Assembly: GCA_958450365.1 (NCBI GenBank)
Contig: CAUEEP010000700.1
Span: forward strand, 62,001-126,000
Source of the DNA: Mesorhabditis belari
Taxonomy: Eukaryota; Nematoda; Chromadorea; Rhabditida; Rhabditidae
DNA: 64,000 bases
Reading direction: 5' to 3'
A model generated the notes under the pieces. That model worked only from the letters and a program-made list of their open reading frames with translations, ran no database searches and had not been told where the DNA came from. Made by a program: the position numbers and the translations under genes. Shown here piece after piece: positions 1-8,625 of the stretch; within the stretch, counting starts at the first letter, position 1, and the number at the start of each line of letters is the position of its first letter.

Positions 1-18
1 TTAACAAGCGATAAACTT
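1..18 (-). mobile_element. 5' tip of a family A U2-targeted retrotransposon, cut by the window edge
   Basis: These bases match the 5' terminus of the full-length family A element just before 14315 and of the copy ending at 39663. They abut a U2 head at position 19, as every element 5' end here does. The rest lies outside the window. Confidence 0.75.
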
Positions 19-75
19 ATTAAGCCGATAAGAACAGATACTACACATTGATCTTAGCCAGAGGCCAGAAGCGAT
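19..75 (-). pseudogene. U2 snRNA 5' head (nt 1-57), split from its gene
   Basis: Read on the minus strand this is U2 nt 1-57, including the branch-site-pairing GTAGTA and the block used as target-site duplication. On its lower-coordinate side it runs into the 5' tip of a family A element, the normal insertion junction. On the other side nt 1 is fused directly to the interior of a family B element at 76, not to the native U2 5' flank seen at 817 and 34186. It is therefore a recombinant stub, not a gene. Confidence 0.85.
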
Positions 76-592
76 GAGCGTTCCCGGTTGTCCTGTTCCT
101 GGCGGCGGCGGCGAGAGCGGCGGCAACACATGCGGCGCCGATGGCGGCTGCGCGGACCCAGGGGGAGCTCGGTTGGCTCGGAGGCGACGAGAGGGCGACA
201 CGTCGGATTCTTGTTCTTCATCTTGAGCGGCGGGTGGTGATCTTCTTCTTCTTCTTGATGAGTTGGAGCGAGGCGTGGAGTCGTCTTCTTCTTGTGTTGT
301 CTTACGCGCTGCGCTGGGGTCGGCTCGGCTATATTCTTTTTGCGGGGTGGGTGGCTTTGGTCTCTTTTCGGAATCAGGTTCCGTGCTGTTTCTTTTAGCC
401 GTTGTCCCACACTCTTCCGCTTGGGGGCTTTGCCTTCCCGGGTTGGGGGTTCTTTCTTTTAATCTATCTTCATTGGATCGCATATCCTCAGGTGTTCGGT
501 CCCCCACAGGTGCGTGGGGGACCGAGATCACGCTAAAACCAAAATTCATCCAAAGGCTTCGATCAACGTTCTTTCTCTGCTCAAATCAACGT
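76..592 (-). mobile_element. 5' fragment of a family B2 RLE retrotransposon
   Basis: The open frame starts at 549 with MNFGFSVISVPHAPVGDRT and matches the N-terminus of the B2 element at 30264 until position 76, where it runs into U2 nt 1. Only the proline-, serine- and arginine-rich leader before the zinc fingers is left; zinc fingers, RT and endonuclease are missing. The 5' UTR (550-592) ends at the standard U2 junction. Because the 5' end is present and the 3' part is lost, this is a recombination product and not the 5' truncation usual for non-LTR insertion. Confidence 0.8.
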
Positions 593-646
593 ATTAAGCC
601 GATAAGGACAGATACTCCACCCTGATCTTAGCCAGAGGCCAGAAGC
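593..646 (-). pseudogene. U2 snRNA 5' head, mutated (nt 4-57)
   Basis: This head has several substitutions against the others, including a GTAGTA to GGAGTA change in the branch-site-pairing sequence. The same GGAGTA change occurs in the head at 9495-9548, so the two descend from one altered copy. U2 nt 1-3 are replaced by a foreign fragment. It could not act as U2. Confidence 0.8.
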
Positions 647-759
647 CAGTGGTTCCAATCAACGTTTTTCCCTGCTCCGCACAGCTCAATGAGTTTCGTC
701 TTCCACTCGACCGACAGATTGCTCTGAAGTATCTCCGAGATTTACGAGTCCAAAAGCCT
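647..759 (-). mobile_element. Short retrotransposon 5'-end fragment between two U2 heads
   Basis: A 113-bp piece lies between U2 heads. A related, longer version is at 9549-9731, where its core is tandemly duplicated. Part of it resembles the 5' region of the non-coding N element (near 9420). It has no ORF. I read it as the 5' end of an element whose body was lost by recombination with a U2 head. Confidence 0.55.
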
Positions 760-816
760 ATTAAGCCGATAAGAACAGATACTACACATTGATCTTAGCC
801 AGAGGCCAGAAGCGAT
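760..816 (-). pseudogene. U2 snRNA 5' head with its native 5' flank, gene interrupted at nt 57
   Basis: U2 nt 1 is at 816 and nt 57 at 760. The sequence beyond 816 is the same as upstream of the intact U2 at 34185, so this is the original 5' end and probable promoter side of a U2 gene. The remainder of the gene was displaced by insertion after nt 57. Confidence 0.85.
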
Positions 817-1589
817 ACAGAACGAGAGAAAGGGAGCGGTATCTATTGGGCAGGGATCCCAGAAAGAGGCCGAGTCGCGACGCGCACAAAGAACGCGCGT
901 GGTCGAGTGTTTTTTTCGTCAATTTCACCAATTTGATGGTTGTCATTCCCTTTCGATACCGCAAGAATGTGTGATTTGATGGTTGTACGGAGATTGGCTT
1001 TTATTTTGACTATCAGGCAACATCAACGTCAATTTTGTAGCGTCACATCCCTTGTTTCCCATAATTACAAATCGCTGTGTTTCGTCTTCTGATAAATTAT
1101 TCAAACGAAAAGTAACAGCACTTCCTTTAAAGAACATCCTTTAAATTCACTGCATTGTTTGAAAGTTCGTAATCAATGTATTTCGATGATTCTTGTTGGA
1201 GTTTTCGCATTTGATGAATTTCAATTTTGATCAATTTCGACTCAATTTCACCACTACAACAAGACCTATTTTTCAAAATTTTTCCACCATATAGTGGAAG
1301 AGTTTCGCACCCACTGATTCACTGAAAGTGAATCAGTGGCCCTCGCGCCGAAAAAACGCTCATTTTTTTTGGGTAACAATGTACGTACGGTATAAAAATG
1401 TAGGTACGGTATAATGGCTATTAATGGCTACTATACGGTAGTTTGAAGGGGAAGAAAAACCCCTGCGCTTCGTCGCCACTCATTGATTACCGTAAATGAT
1501 TAAAAATGAATCGAACGAACCGACTTGATGACAAAATGAAACGAACAGCACGAAAGCCTTTCCACTTCACTCTCAACTTTCGCATTCCC
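817..1589. other. Spacer between U2 5' end and SL1 3' end (unit 1)
   Basis: This 773-bp AT-rich spacer is nearly identical in the three units (24729-25501, 34186-34959). The first part must hold the U2 promoter, since U2 is transcribed away from it; I could not identify a proximal sequence element with confidence. It contains a perfect hairpin at 1311-1339, two direct GTACGGTATAA-like motifs near 1385-1425, and no protein-coding or further RNA gene that I recognise. Confidence 0.7.
1311..1339. repeat. Perfect 13-bp hairpin in the 5S/SL1/U2 spacer
   Basis: CCACTGATTCACT, a 3-nt loop GAA, and its exact complement. The same hairpin is at 25224-25252 and 34681-34709 without change. It lies about 250 bp beyond the SL1 3' end. 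Its role is unknown; it is not a histone-type 3' stem. Confidence 0.8.
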
Positions 1590-1689
1590 TTTGTGCATCC
1601 CCTTGACGGGGATGCGTTCCAAAATTTTATCAAGACACTTTTACAAGGTCTTGGGGTTAATGCTAACCTCAAACTTGGGTAATTAAACC
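1590..1689 (-). ncRNA. SL1 spliced-leader RNA gene, copy 1
   Basis: The transcript starts at 1689 with the 22-nt SL1 leader (GGTTTAATTACCCAAG...), which ends in GAG at 1668 and is followed directly by GT as a splice donor. Further on are an Sm-binding stretch AATTTTGG (about 1617-1625) and a 3' stem-loop GCATCCCC-TTGA-like loop-GGGGATGC at 1595-1615. The length of about 100 nt fits nematode SL RNA. The RNA donates its leader to mRNA 5' ends by trans-splicing. It lies back to back with the 5S gene, as in many nematodes. The exact 3' end is inferred. Confidence 0.95.
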
Positions 1690-1814
1690 GAAGTGGGAGA
1701 TCTCTGTCGCGCTATGTGTAGAGGTCGTAGGCCAGTAGCCGCTTTTTCCTACGAGACACACAAAAGGTGCACACAGTCGCGTCGTCTCGCGTCTCTTCGG
1801 TGATAAAGGATAGC

Positions 1815-1816
1815 TT

Positions 1817-1847
<31 letters not shown>

Positions 1848-1880
1848 CCTTTCTTTCCTTTCTTTCGTTTCTTTCCTTTC
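1815..1880 (+). repeat. (CTTT)n polypyrimidine tract upstream of 5S
   Basis: A CTTT/CCTTT tract sits just upstream of the 5S gene in all three units (also about 25727-25792 and 35176-35241). It is the same length in each, so the units were recently homogenised or copied. Confidence 0.85.
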
Positions 1881-1914
1881 AACTATTTCAACCGTCTTTC
1901 ACCGCCCAGCACTC

Positions 1915-2033
1915 GCTTACGACCATACCACGTTGAAAACACGGCATCCCGTCCGATCTGCCAAGTTAAGCAACGTTGGGCTCGGTTAGTACTTGGATCG
2001 GAGACGGCTTGGGAATCCCGAGTGTCGTAAGCT
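1915..2033 (+). rRNA. 5S ribosomal RNA gene, copy 1
   Basis: A 119-bp gene from GCTTACGACCATACC to GTCGTAAGCT, with complementary termini forming helix I. The internal RNA polymerase III control region is visible: A-box-like AAGTTAAGCAACG and C-box-like TACTTGGATCGGAGACGG. A run of five T (2033-2037) directly follows as terminator. The three copies in the window show no difference I can see, so this one looks functional. Confidence 0.97.
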
Positions 2034-2154
2034 TTTTGCTTTTCGCCGGTAGAGTAAAGATGATGGTTTGCTTGTAGGTTTCGATAAAATAAAGGAAGAC
2101 TGTCGCTTTGCGCTTTGTTTTTCGTTCTTTATTTTGTTCCCCCATCACTGGGGG

Positions 2155-2322
2155 TGTGCGCCGATCCCGCCAGTAAGTGCAATAGCGGGCCGACGCTGTA
2201 CGGCGAGAAGCAAGCTTCTACAAACCGTACCCGTTCCAAAAATTGATTAATCTCGATGAGTTCAATAGAACTCGTACCGGAGATTAAGCCGATAAGAACA
2301 GATACTACACATTGATCTTAGC
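2155..2322 (-). pseudogene. U2 snRNA lacking its first ~18 nt, fused to a second U2 fragment
   Basis: It matches the intact U2 (34001-34185) from the 3' end to about nt 19 and then jumps at TAGC (2319-2322) back into the 3' half of a second U2. The capped 5' end and stem I are missing, so it cannot be a normal U2 gene. It occupies the U2 position of the unit, 3' of the 5S gene. Confidence 0.85.
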
Positions 2323-2439
2323 GGGCCGACGCTGTACGGCGAGAAGCAAGCTTCTACAAACCGTACCCGTTCCAAAAATTGATTAATCTCGATGAGTTCA
2401 ATAGAACTCGTACCGGAGATTAAGCCGATAAGAACAGAT
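2319..2439 (-). pseudogene. Second partial U2 fragment, nt 37 to about 155
   Basis: This duplicates the U2 segment just before it, starting within the 3' stem-loop region and ending with the 21-bp target block at 2419-2439, where the next element's 3' end begins. The Sm site (AATTTTTGG) is present. The junction microhomology is the four bases TAGC. Confidence 0.85.
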
Positions 2440-2855
2440 TAAGTTTATTTCAGTGCATGATGGGCATGGTACAAAACCCCAGCCGGTCTATCACAACGGA
2501 TTAAAATACAGGAAATGTATGAACCCACATTTAAGGAAACATAGGGTATATGCAAACACAGAAAGGGTTGAATGAGGAATAGTAGATGGGCCTAGTGAAT
2601 TAGGAAACCATGAGAAGAGGTATGCACAGATAGAAATGTTGAGTAGAATATAGAACATTAGAGCACAAAGCAATAAATGTTATGAACCTATAGGAATACA
2701 CAAGACTACATGAAAGTCAGAATGAAAGTTAGATATGAGAGATATGTGAGATGCATTATCACAGATATTTGATCGCAAGATAGGGATGATTTTGGCTAGG
2801 AGGAGACAAAAGAGAAAGACAACAAGAAAGCAAGAAAGAAGAGAAGACTAAGAAC

Positions 2856-3593
2856 TCAAGGGTCGTATTGGCGGGCTCCAGTGATGTGTTCGATGTAGAT
2901 GTCCCGGCTCCATTTCACGGCATCCGACACCATCAGCTTCTTCATGAGACGTGCGTAGCGGAAGGAAACACCAAGCTTCTTGAGGAGTTCGTCGTTGGCG
3001 AGATCCCATCCACCGAGCGGGCCGACCACGAAAGCGTCGAGGATCACCGAGTAGCCGAGAGCTTCGAAGTGTTGGGCGATCGTTTGGTACTTGCGTTGTT
3101 TTTCTTGGCGGGCGGCTTGGAAGGCTTCGGGTCGGTTCTCGAATGGCATCGTGACGTCGATGAGTTGCACCGTCTTGAGGGTTGGGTCGATGATCAAGAT
3201 GTCGGGCCGGAATTTCGCATCGAAGTTGGGCACGTGTTGGTTGAGTCGGACTTGGCTTGTGACTGGCGGCTTGAGGGCTTTGACGAGACGGTCGACGATG
3301 GCATTGTGTCGGCGGGTGATTGCAACCATGTGCGGGTTGCAGTGGCACAGCACATGGGGCAGAGTTTCGTTTGGATGAGCACATCGTCGGCACCGTCTGT
3401 CGCCTGGACCGAAGCGTCGAGTCCCGTTGAGTGGCACGCAGTCGAGTCGGGCACGGTGAAGGAAGCGCCAGTCAGCGAAGCGGGTGAAGGAGCCGTCACG
3501 CATGAAGTGGTTGGAAGAAGTGGAGAGCGTGGTGACGGTGTAGACCTTCCCTTGATCCGGCTTTGCGTGATCCGGCTTTGCGTTCCGCGTCAC
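2856..3593 (-). pseudogene. CCHC and restriction-like endonuclease domain (B1 type), cut off from RT
   Basis: The frame holds the C-terminal part of a B1 protein: CRRCAHPNETLPHVLCHC (a zinc-binding CCHC motif), then RPDILIID and IDVTMPFENR, the RPD...D catalytic core of R2-type restriction-like endonucleases, ending in GARQYDP. This domain nicks the target DNA to start target-primed reverse transcription. Upstream, at about 3570, the frame breaks at a duplicated GATCCGGCTTTGCG where it meets the zinc-finger part in another frame. Without RT it can only encode an endonuclease fragment. Confidence 0.8.
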
Positions 3594-4473
3594 GGAGCCT
3601 TGCCTTCCCGGGTGGAGTGGTCGTCTCTAGTGCCTTCTTTTGCTTTTCACACGTCTTCAAATGTGACTTGAAGTCCCTTTTGTGTTTGAATCGCCCTCGA
3701 CACTTGACACATACAAGGACCAATTTGGCCAAATGCATCCGTAGGTGTGTCTGGAGGGCTTTCATTTCAGAGTAGATCGTTTCCTTGTTGGGACAAAGTC
3801 GACATTTCAAGTCGAGGTTCTCAGCATTTGCCGTCTCGATGCAGTAGTCGTTTGGAGGTGGCTGTTCTTCTTCTTCACATGACCGTTTCTGGTGGGCTTC
3901 GGTGGTCTTTTTGTCCTTGAAGAGCATCTGGCATTCGCGGCATCGGTTTTGTCAAAATTGTCAAAATCAAAAAAAAAAGTCAAAATGTCAAAAAAAGTTT
4001 TTGTCAAAATTGTGGCTCTTCTTGAGATGCTTCTTCAGGTCACCATGTCGAATGTAGAGCATCTGACACCATTTGCACCTGAAGTGGTCGTCTAGTGGCA
4101 CATCCAGCACGTACTCTTCTTCCTCTTCATCCAACGCTTTGTCTTGGTCATCGTCAGCGAGTTCTAGCGGCGATTCCTTCCCTGGCGGCGGCGGCGGCGG
4201 CAACACATGCGGCGGCGGCGGCGGCACAGGTCGGGGCGATGTTCCGCTTCTCGAACTGCGTCGACGGGTCGGCGTTGTGGGTCGAGGTGGCGTGGCGATG
4301 TCGTCCTCATCTTGCTCGGCTTCTCCTTCCCTTCTCCTTTCACCTTCTCGTTCACCTTCTCTTTCTCTTTCACCTTCTCTTTCACTTCCCTCTTCGACGT
4401 CGATTTCCGAACCCCTTCCCCTAGAATTTGCCAGGGGAAGAGGCTCGTCCAAAAATGTATGAGAATATGGCAT
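3496..4473 (-). pseudogene. Family C zinc-finger leader with a stop-bearing insertion
   Basis: It starts MPYSHTFLDEPLPLANS, followed by an E/R-rich tract, a polyproline tract and then four C2H2 fingers (CKWCQMLY..., CRECQMLF..., CRLCPNKE..., CVKCRGRF...). Compared with the near-identical copy at 7629-8564, nine bases are replaced at about 3947-3998 by AT-rich sequence built from repeats of GTCAAAA; this adds a stop after finger one. The frame afterwards resumes at 3927. Zinc fingers of this type probably hold the element protein on its U2 target. Confidence 0.8.
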
Positions 4474-4764
4474 TGTGCCTCGACCAACGTTCTTTCTCTG
4501 CTCAAATCAACGTATTAAGCCGATAAGAACAGAGGAAGTTTATTCAGATAATGCTTTTGAAATTTCAATAATATATGTTGCCCGATGGCATAATTGATGA
4601 ATACAAATACAGTCAGAAGTATTTGCATAGGAAAATCAGATAGGTTAAATGAATCATAATAACATATATTGAAAAATTGGTCTAGGAGACAACAATTTTA
4701 AGAAAGTTGAAAAATATAGTCAGTAAGAATAAATGTACGACAACAAGTAAGGGCTTCCCTCTGC

Positions 4765-7526
4765 TCAATCAACATATTGCTTATTTCCGGTGAGGTGCTC
4801 GACGTAGATGTCCCGTGACCATTTGATCGCATCCGTCACCATCAGTTTCTTCATGAGTTGGCCGTACTTCAGTGAGACTCCGAGTTTTCTAAGTATAATG
4901 TCATTATTTAAACACCATCCACCAAGAGGGCCGACCGTAAATGCGTCCAGGTAGACGTCGTAGTTGAGGGCTCGGAGTTGGTTGGCGATGTCGTCGTACT
5001 TCCGAAGCTTCTCTTGTCTGGAGTTGATGAAGGCGTCCACTCGGTTCTCGAAGGGCATTGTTACGTCGATGATGGTCACCGTCTTGGCTTGGTGGTCCTG
5101 GATGACAAGGTCGGGCCGTAGGTCGGAGTTAATGCCTGGAACTTGTTGGTTAATACGCATTAGTGAAGTTTCAGGAATCTTAACAGCCTTTACGAGTCGG
5201 TCCAAGATGGCGTTGTGTCTTCGGGTGATCGTCGCGAGATGGGGCTTGCAATGACATAACACGTGGGGAAGAGTTTCGGAGGAGTGTCCACATCGCCTGC
5301 AATTTTTGTTACCGTTACCAAATCTTTTAGTCGCATTCAGGGGGACACAGTCCAAACGTGCTCGATGGATGAATCTCCAGTCTGCAAAACGGGTGAATTG
5401 ACCCGTTTGCAGAAAGTGGTTCGAGCAGTTTGAACTGGTCGTAAGGCTGTAAACTTTTCCCTGATCCGGCTTGGAGATGAGGCTCTGGCGGTAGAACTCT
5501 CGGACGGCAGAACGAAGGGAGTATTCGACGGTTGTGGCTGGAAGTTGGGTTTTATTTAGTAAAAGGTTAATTTTGCCAGATTCCCATTTCCATTCGATGT
5601 CCATCTTCGCCTTCAGTCTTCGAGTCGCTTTGCGTAGTCGGATCCACATGTTGGTGATGTCGCTGGACTCAAGCCTGAAATCTCCTTCCATTGAACCGTT
5701 AAGATATTGGCTAATTTCTTGTTCGTTACGTATAGCCCTTCGGAGTCGTTTGGTCACCGTCTCGTGGAGGCAGGCTGCGGCGAAGTCCTTGACATCTGGT
5801 GAGGTGAGTAGTCGGAGGCCGTGCACAAGTTGGGAGACATCCGCCAGTACTGAAATTTTCTGTAGTCCTAAGCCACCCATCTGATTGGAGAGATAGATGA
5901 CTTCTGGGCTGGCTCGTTCAGGCAGATTCATCCACTTCTTGGCGGCGGACTTGAGCTTGTTGTCGAATGCTGTAAGTGGTTTCTTAGCTACAACACCATT
6001 TTTTAGATGAAAAGAAATACACGGTAAAACAAATGTGTTGATGGCGTCGGCCTTCTGCCATGGAGCGAGTAACGAGGAGTCGAGGGCGTCGAGCTGGGCG
6101 GTCATCTTCTCAATCACCTTCTGAGCGCTGGGGGCGGAGTGATAGCCGGTTGGTGTGCCTAGGTGTTCATATAGGTCGTCCTCAGAGTGGACGGCTATAA
6201 ACTCCCCTTGTACTCGTAGTCGGTTGTTGAGCGCTTGTTTCTTCTTCCCATCGATGCAGAGGCTGGCGCACTTCTTCGAGTTGAACTTCAGCCCTAACCA
6301 GTCAGCTGCCGAGGAGACGACATCGAGTGTTTTCTGAAGTTGGGTTGGGGTACCTGTGATTACCGCAAGGTCGTCCGCGTAGGCTAGCACATCCACATTT
6401 CGTCCATGCATCTTGTATCCGTTGTTGACTTGGGAGATGGCTCGGAGAAGAGGCTCAAGTGTTAAATTAAAAGATAATGGGTGACAAAGGGCAACCCTGC
6501 TTTACTCCTGCCTGAATTGGGATGTCGTTGGTCGGACCAGTGGAGCTTCGGATGGTTGTGGAGCAGTTGGCGTAGAGACGGCGGATGACCTCGATGGCAG
6601 TGTTGTTGAGTCCGGCGTACTTGAGGGCACTGAAAATGGATTGATGGGGGAACACTACCAAAGGCATTTGTTAAGTCAAGCCATGCCATTGAAACTTGTT
6701 TTCGGTTCCGTCGCGCGTCCACGATGGTCGATTGGAGAACGAAGTTGTGTTCCGCACATCCGTCGGCTGCCACGAAGCCCTTCTGCGATTTGGAGATACG
6801 TCCATGGCGGCTTGCCCACTTCCCAAGACGATTTGCTAAAGTTGAAGTGTAAACCTTTGAAATAGTGTTGGACATGGAGATAGGTCTCCAGTTGTTAACT
6901 TCTCTTTTGTCGCCCTTCTTGTGGAGCAGCACCGTCGAGGATTGATTCCATTTCGCTGGCACGTGATGTAGTCGGTGACAAGCGTTGAAGAGCGAGGCAA
7001 GGATGTGTGCACCGTTGTCGTACTTCTTCCACACGGCGTAGCGAAGGAGGTCCGGACCAGGCGCGGTGTTGGAGCATCGGGAGAGACGAGACCAAACCTC
7101 CGGAGCTGTAAAGATTTCGTTAAACGGGTTAACATCACCGGTTAGGTTGTCCTCTTGCTCTGGCACGAAGTCGGGAATGGTCGGATCCACTAGTGGGGAC
7201 GGTCCAAACACGTCGCTGAAATGCCGGTGGAGGTCGTTTGCTGGAATTTGGCAAAATGGTGAACCTGCCTCAACAACTTCTCTGAATGCCCGTGGGCGAC
7301 ACTTCCTGTAGAGTTTCTGGATCCTCGATGCAGCCTTTGGATCGTAACGTGGCGGTCCTCTTCTTGGTGGTGGCGGCGGTTGTCTTCTTGGCTGGGTTGG
7401 GCGTGGGCTCTTCGGCGGCGCGTCACCCATTTTCGTAGTCGTCTTGGCATCTTCCAGGAGCTCATCGAGCAGCTGATCTAGGCCTTGAGCATTAGTGACT
7501 GTGTTAAACTTCGTCGTCGTCGGCAC
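4765..7526 (-). pseudogene. Family A RT and endonuclease with two frameshifts
   Basis: Three consecutive frames cover the A protein from KFNTVTNAQGLDQLL through RT (SQKGFVAADGCAEHNF, WLDLTNAFGSVP, GVKQGCPLSP, YADDLAVI) to CRRCGHSSETLPHVLCHC, RPDLVIQD, IDVTMPFENR and the normal end NKQYVD. Extra bases at about 6650 and about 6470, judged against 37770 and 37600 in another A copy, shift the frame twice. The last 548 codons are open and hold the RT active site and the endonuclease. Confidence 0.85.
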
Positions 7527-7628
7527 CGTCTGTCGCCTGGACCGAAGCGTCGAGTCCCGTTGAGTGGCACGCAGTCGAGTCGGGCACGGTGAAGGAAGCG
7601 CCAGTCAGCGAAGCGGGTGAAGGAGCCG

Positions 7629-8564
7629 TCACGCATGAAGTGGTTGGAAGAAGTGGAGAGCGTGGTGACGGTGTAGACCTTCCCTTGATCCGGCTTTGCG
7701 TGATCCGGCTTTGCGTTCCGCGTCACGGAGCCTTGCCTTCCCGGGTGGAGTGGTCGTCTCTAGTGCCTTCTTTTGCTTTTCACACGTCTTCAAATGTGAC
7801 TTGAAGTCCCTTTTGTGTTTGAATCGCCCTCGACACTTGACACATACAAGGACCAATTTGGCCAAATGCATCCGTAGGTGTGTCTGGAGGGCTTTCATTT
7901 CAGAGTAGATCGTTTCCTTGTTGGGACAAAGTCGACATTTCAAGTCGAGGTTCTCAGCATTTGCCGTCTCGATGCAGTAGTCGTTTGGAGGTGGCTGTTC
8001 TTCTTCTTCACATGACCGTTTCTGGTGGGCTTCGGTGGTCTTTTTGTCCTTGAAGAGCATCTGGCATTCGCGGCATCGGAAGGCGAAGTTTTTGTCAAAA
8101 TTGTGGCTCTTCTTGAGATGCTTCTTCAGGTCACCATGTCGAATGTAGAGCATCTGACACCATTTGCACCTGAAGTGGTCGTCTAGTGGCACATCCAGCA
8201 CGTACTCTTCTTCCTCTTCATCCAACGCTTTGTCTTGGTCATCGTCAGCGAGTTCTAGCGGCGATTCCTTCCCTGGCGGCGGCGGCGGCGGCAACACATG
8301 CGGCGGCGGCGGCGGCACAGGTCGGGGCGATGTTCCGCTTCTCGAACTGCGTCGACGGGTCGGCGTTGTGGGTCGAGGTGGCGTGGCGATGTCGTCCTCA
8401 TCTTGCTCGGCTTCTCCTTCCCTTCTCCTTTCACCTTCTCGTTCACCTTCTCTTTCTCTTTCACCTTCTCTTTCACTTCCCTCTTCGACGTCGATTTCCG
8501 AACCCCTTCCCCTAGAATTTGCCAGGGGAAGAGGCTCGTCCAAAAATGTATGAGAATATGGCAT
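7629..8564 (-). CDS. Family C zinc-finger N-terminal region, 311 aa, ends in a scrambled junction
   Basis: An open frame begins MPYSHTFLDEPLPLANS. It contains an E/R-rich repeat (residues about 25-55), a proline tract (about 85-100), an acidic tract, and four zinc fingers: two C2H2 and two ending in C (C2HC), between residues about 130 and 262. Finger spacing and sequence parallel family A (13.3-13.6 kb), so C is a diverged A relative. After residue about 285 the frame enters junction sequence and stops. It might still give a DNA-binding protein, but I regard it as an element remnant. Confidence 0.65.
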   Translation of the reverse strand: MPYSHTFLDEPLPLANSRGRGSEIDVEEGSEREGEREREGEREGERRREGEAEQDEDDIATPPRPTTPTRRRSSRSGTSPRPVPPPPPHVLPPPPPPGKESPLELADDDQDKALDEEEEEYVLDVPLDDHFRCKWCQMLYIRHGDLKKHLKKSHNFDKNFAFRCRECQMLFKDKKTTEAHQKRSCEEEEQPPPNDYCIETANAENLDLKCRLCPNKETIYSEMKALQTHLRMHLAKLVLVCVKCRGRFKHKRDFKSHLKTCEKQKKALETTTPPGKARLRDAERKAGSRKAGSREGLHRHHALHFFQPLHA

Positions 8565-8625
8565 TGTGCCTCGACCAACGTTCTTTCTCTGCTCAAATCA
8601 ACGTATTAAGCCGATAAGAACAGAT

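Larger units (their letters stand above)
2440..4513 (-). mobile_element. Chimeric element: family C zinc-finger 5' half joined to B1 endonuclease 3' half, no RT
   Basis: The 3' end (2440 on) is that of family B1, while the 5' end and leader are of family C. The whole RT region is absent. U2 target blocks flank it at 2419-2439 and 4514-4533. An identical zinc-finger/endonuclease junction occurs in the element at 4534-8604, so the fusion arose once and was then copied. Length is 2.07 kb against about 4.2-4.6 kb for complete elements. Confidence 0.8.
4534..8604 (-). mobile_element. Three-part mosaic element: C zinc fingers, B1 endonuclease scrap, A RT and endonuclease
   Basis: From 5' to 3' (descending): family C leader and fingers (8604 to about 7720), about 200 bp of B1 CCHC-region sequence (about 7520-7715, the same junction as in the previous element), then family A sequence from just before RT to the 3' end. 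It is bounded by U2 target blocks at 8605-8625 and 4514-4533. Two one-base insertions and the out-of-frame junctions make it non-coding as a whole. Confidence 0.8.

Noticed and set aside
1311..1339. Histone-type 3' stem-loop or additional snRNA in the spacer
   Set aside because: Stem and loop sequence do not match the histone consensus, and no U1, U4, U5 or U6 sequence was found in the spacer.
1767..2030. 87-aa ORF over the CTTT tract and 5S gene
   Set aside because: It is a translation of the pyrimidine tract and 5S rRNA.
2868..3671. Plus-strand ORFs opposite the RT and endonuclease genes (also 14764-15903, 18937-20076, 4073-4462)
   Set aside because: They mirror real minus-strand coding regions, recur wherever those recur, and show no domain.
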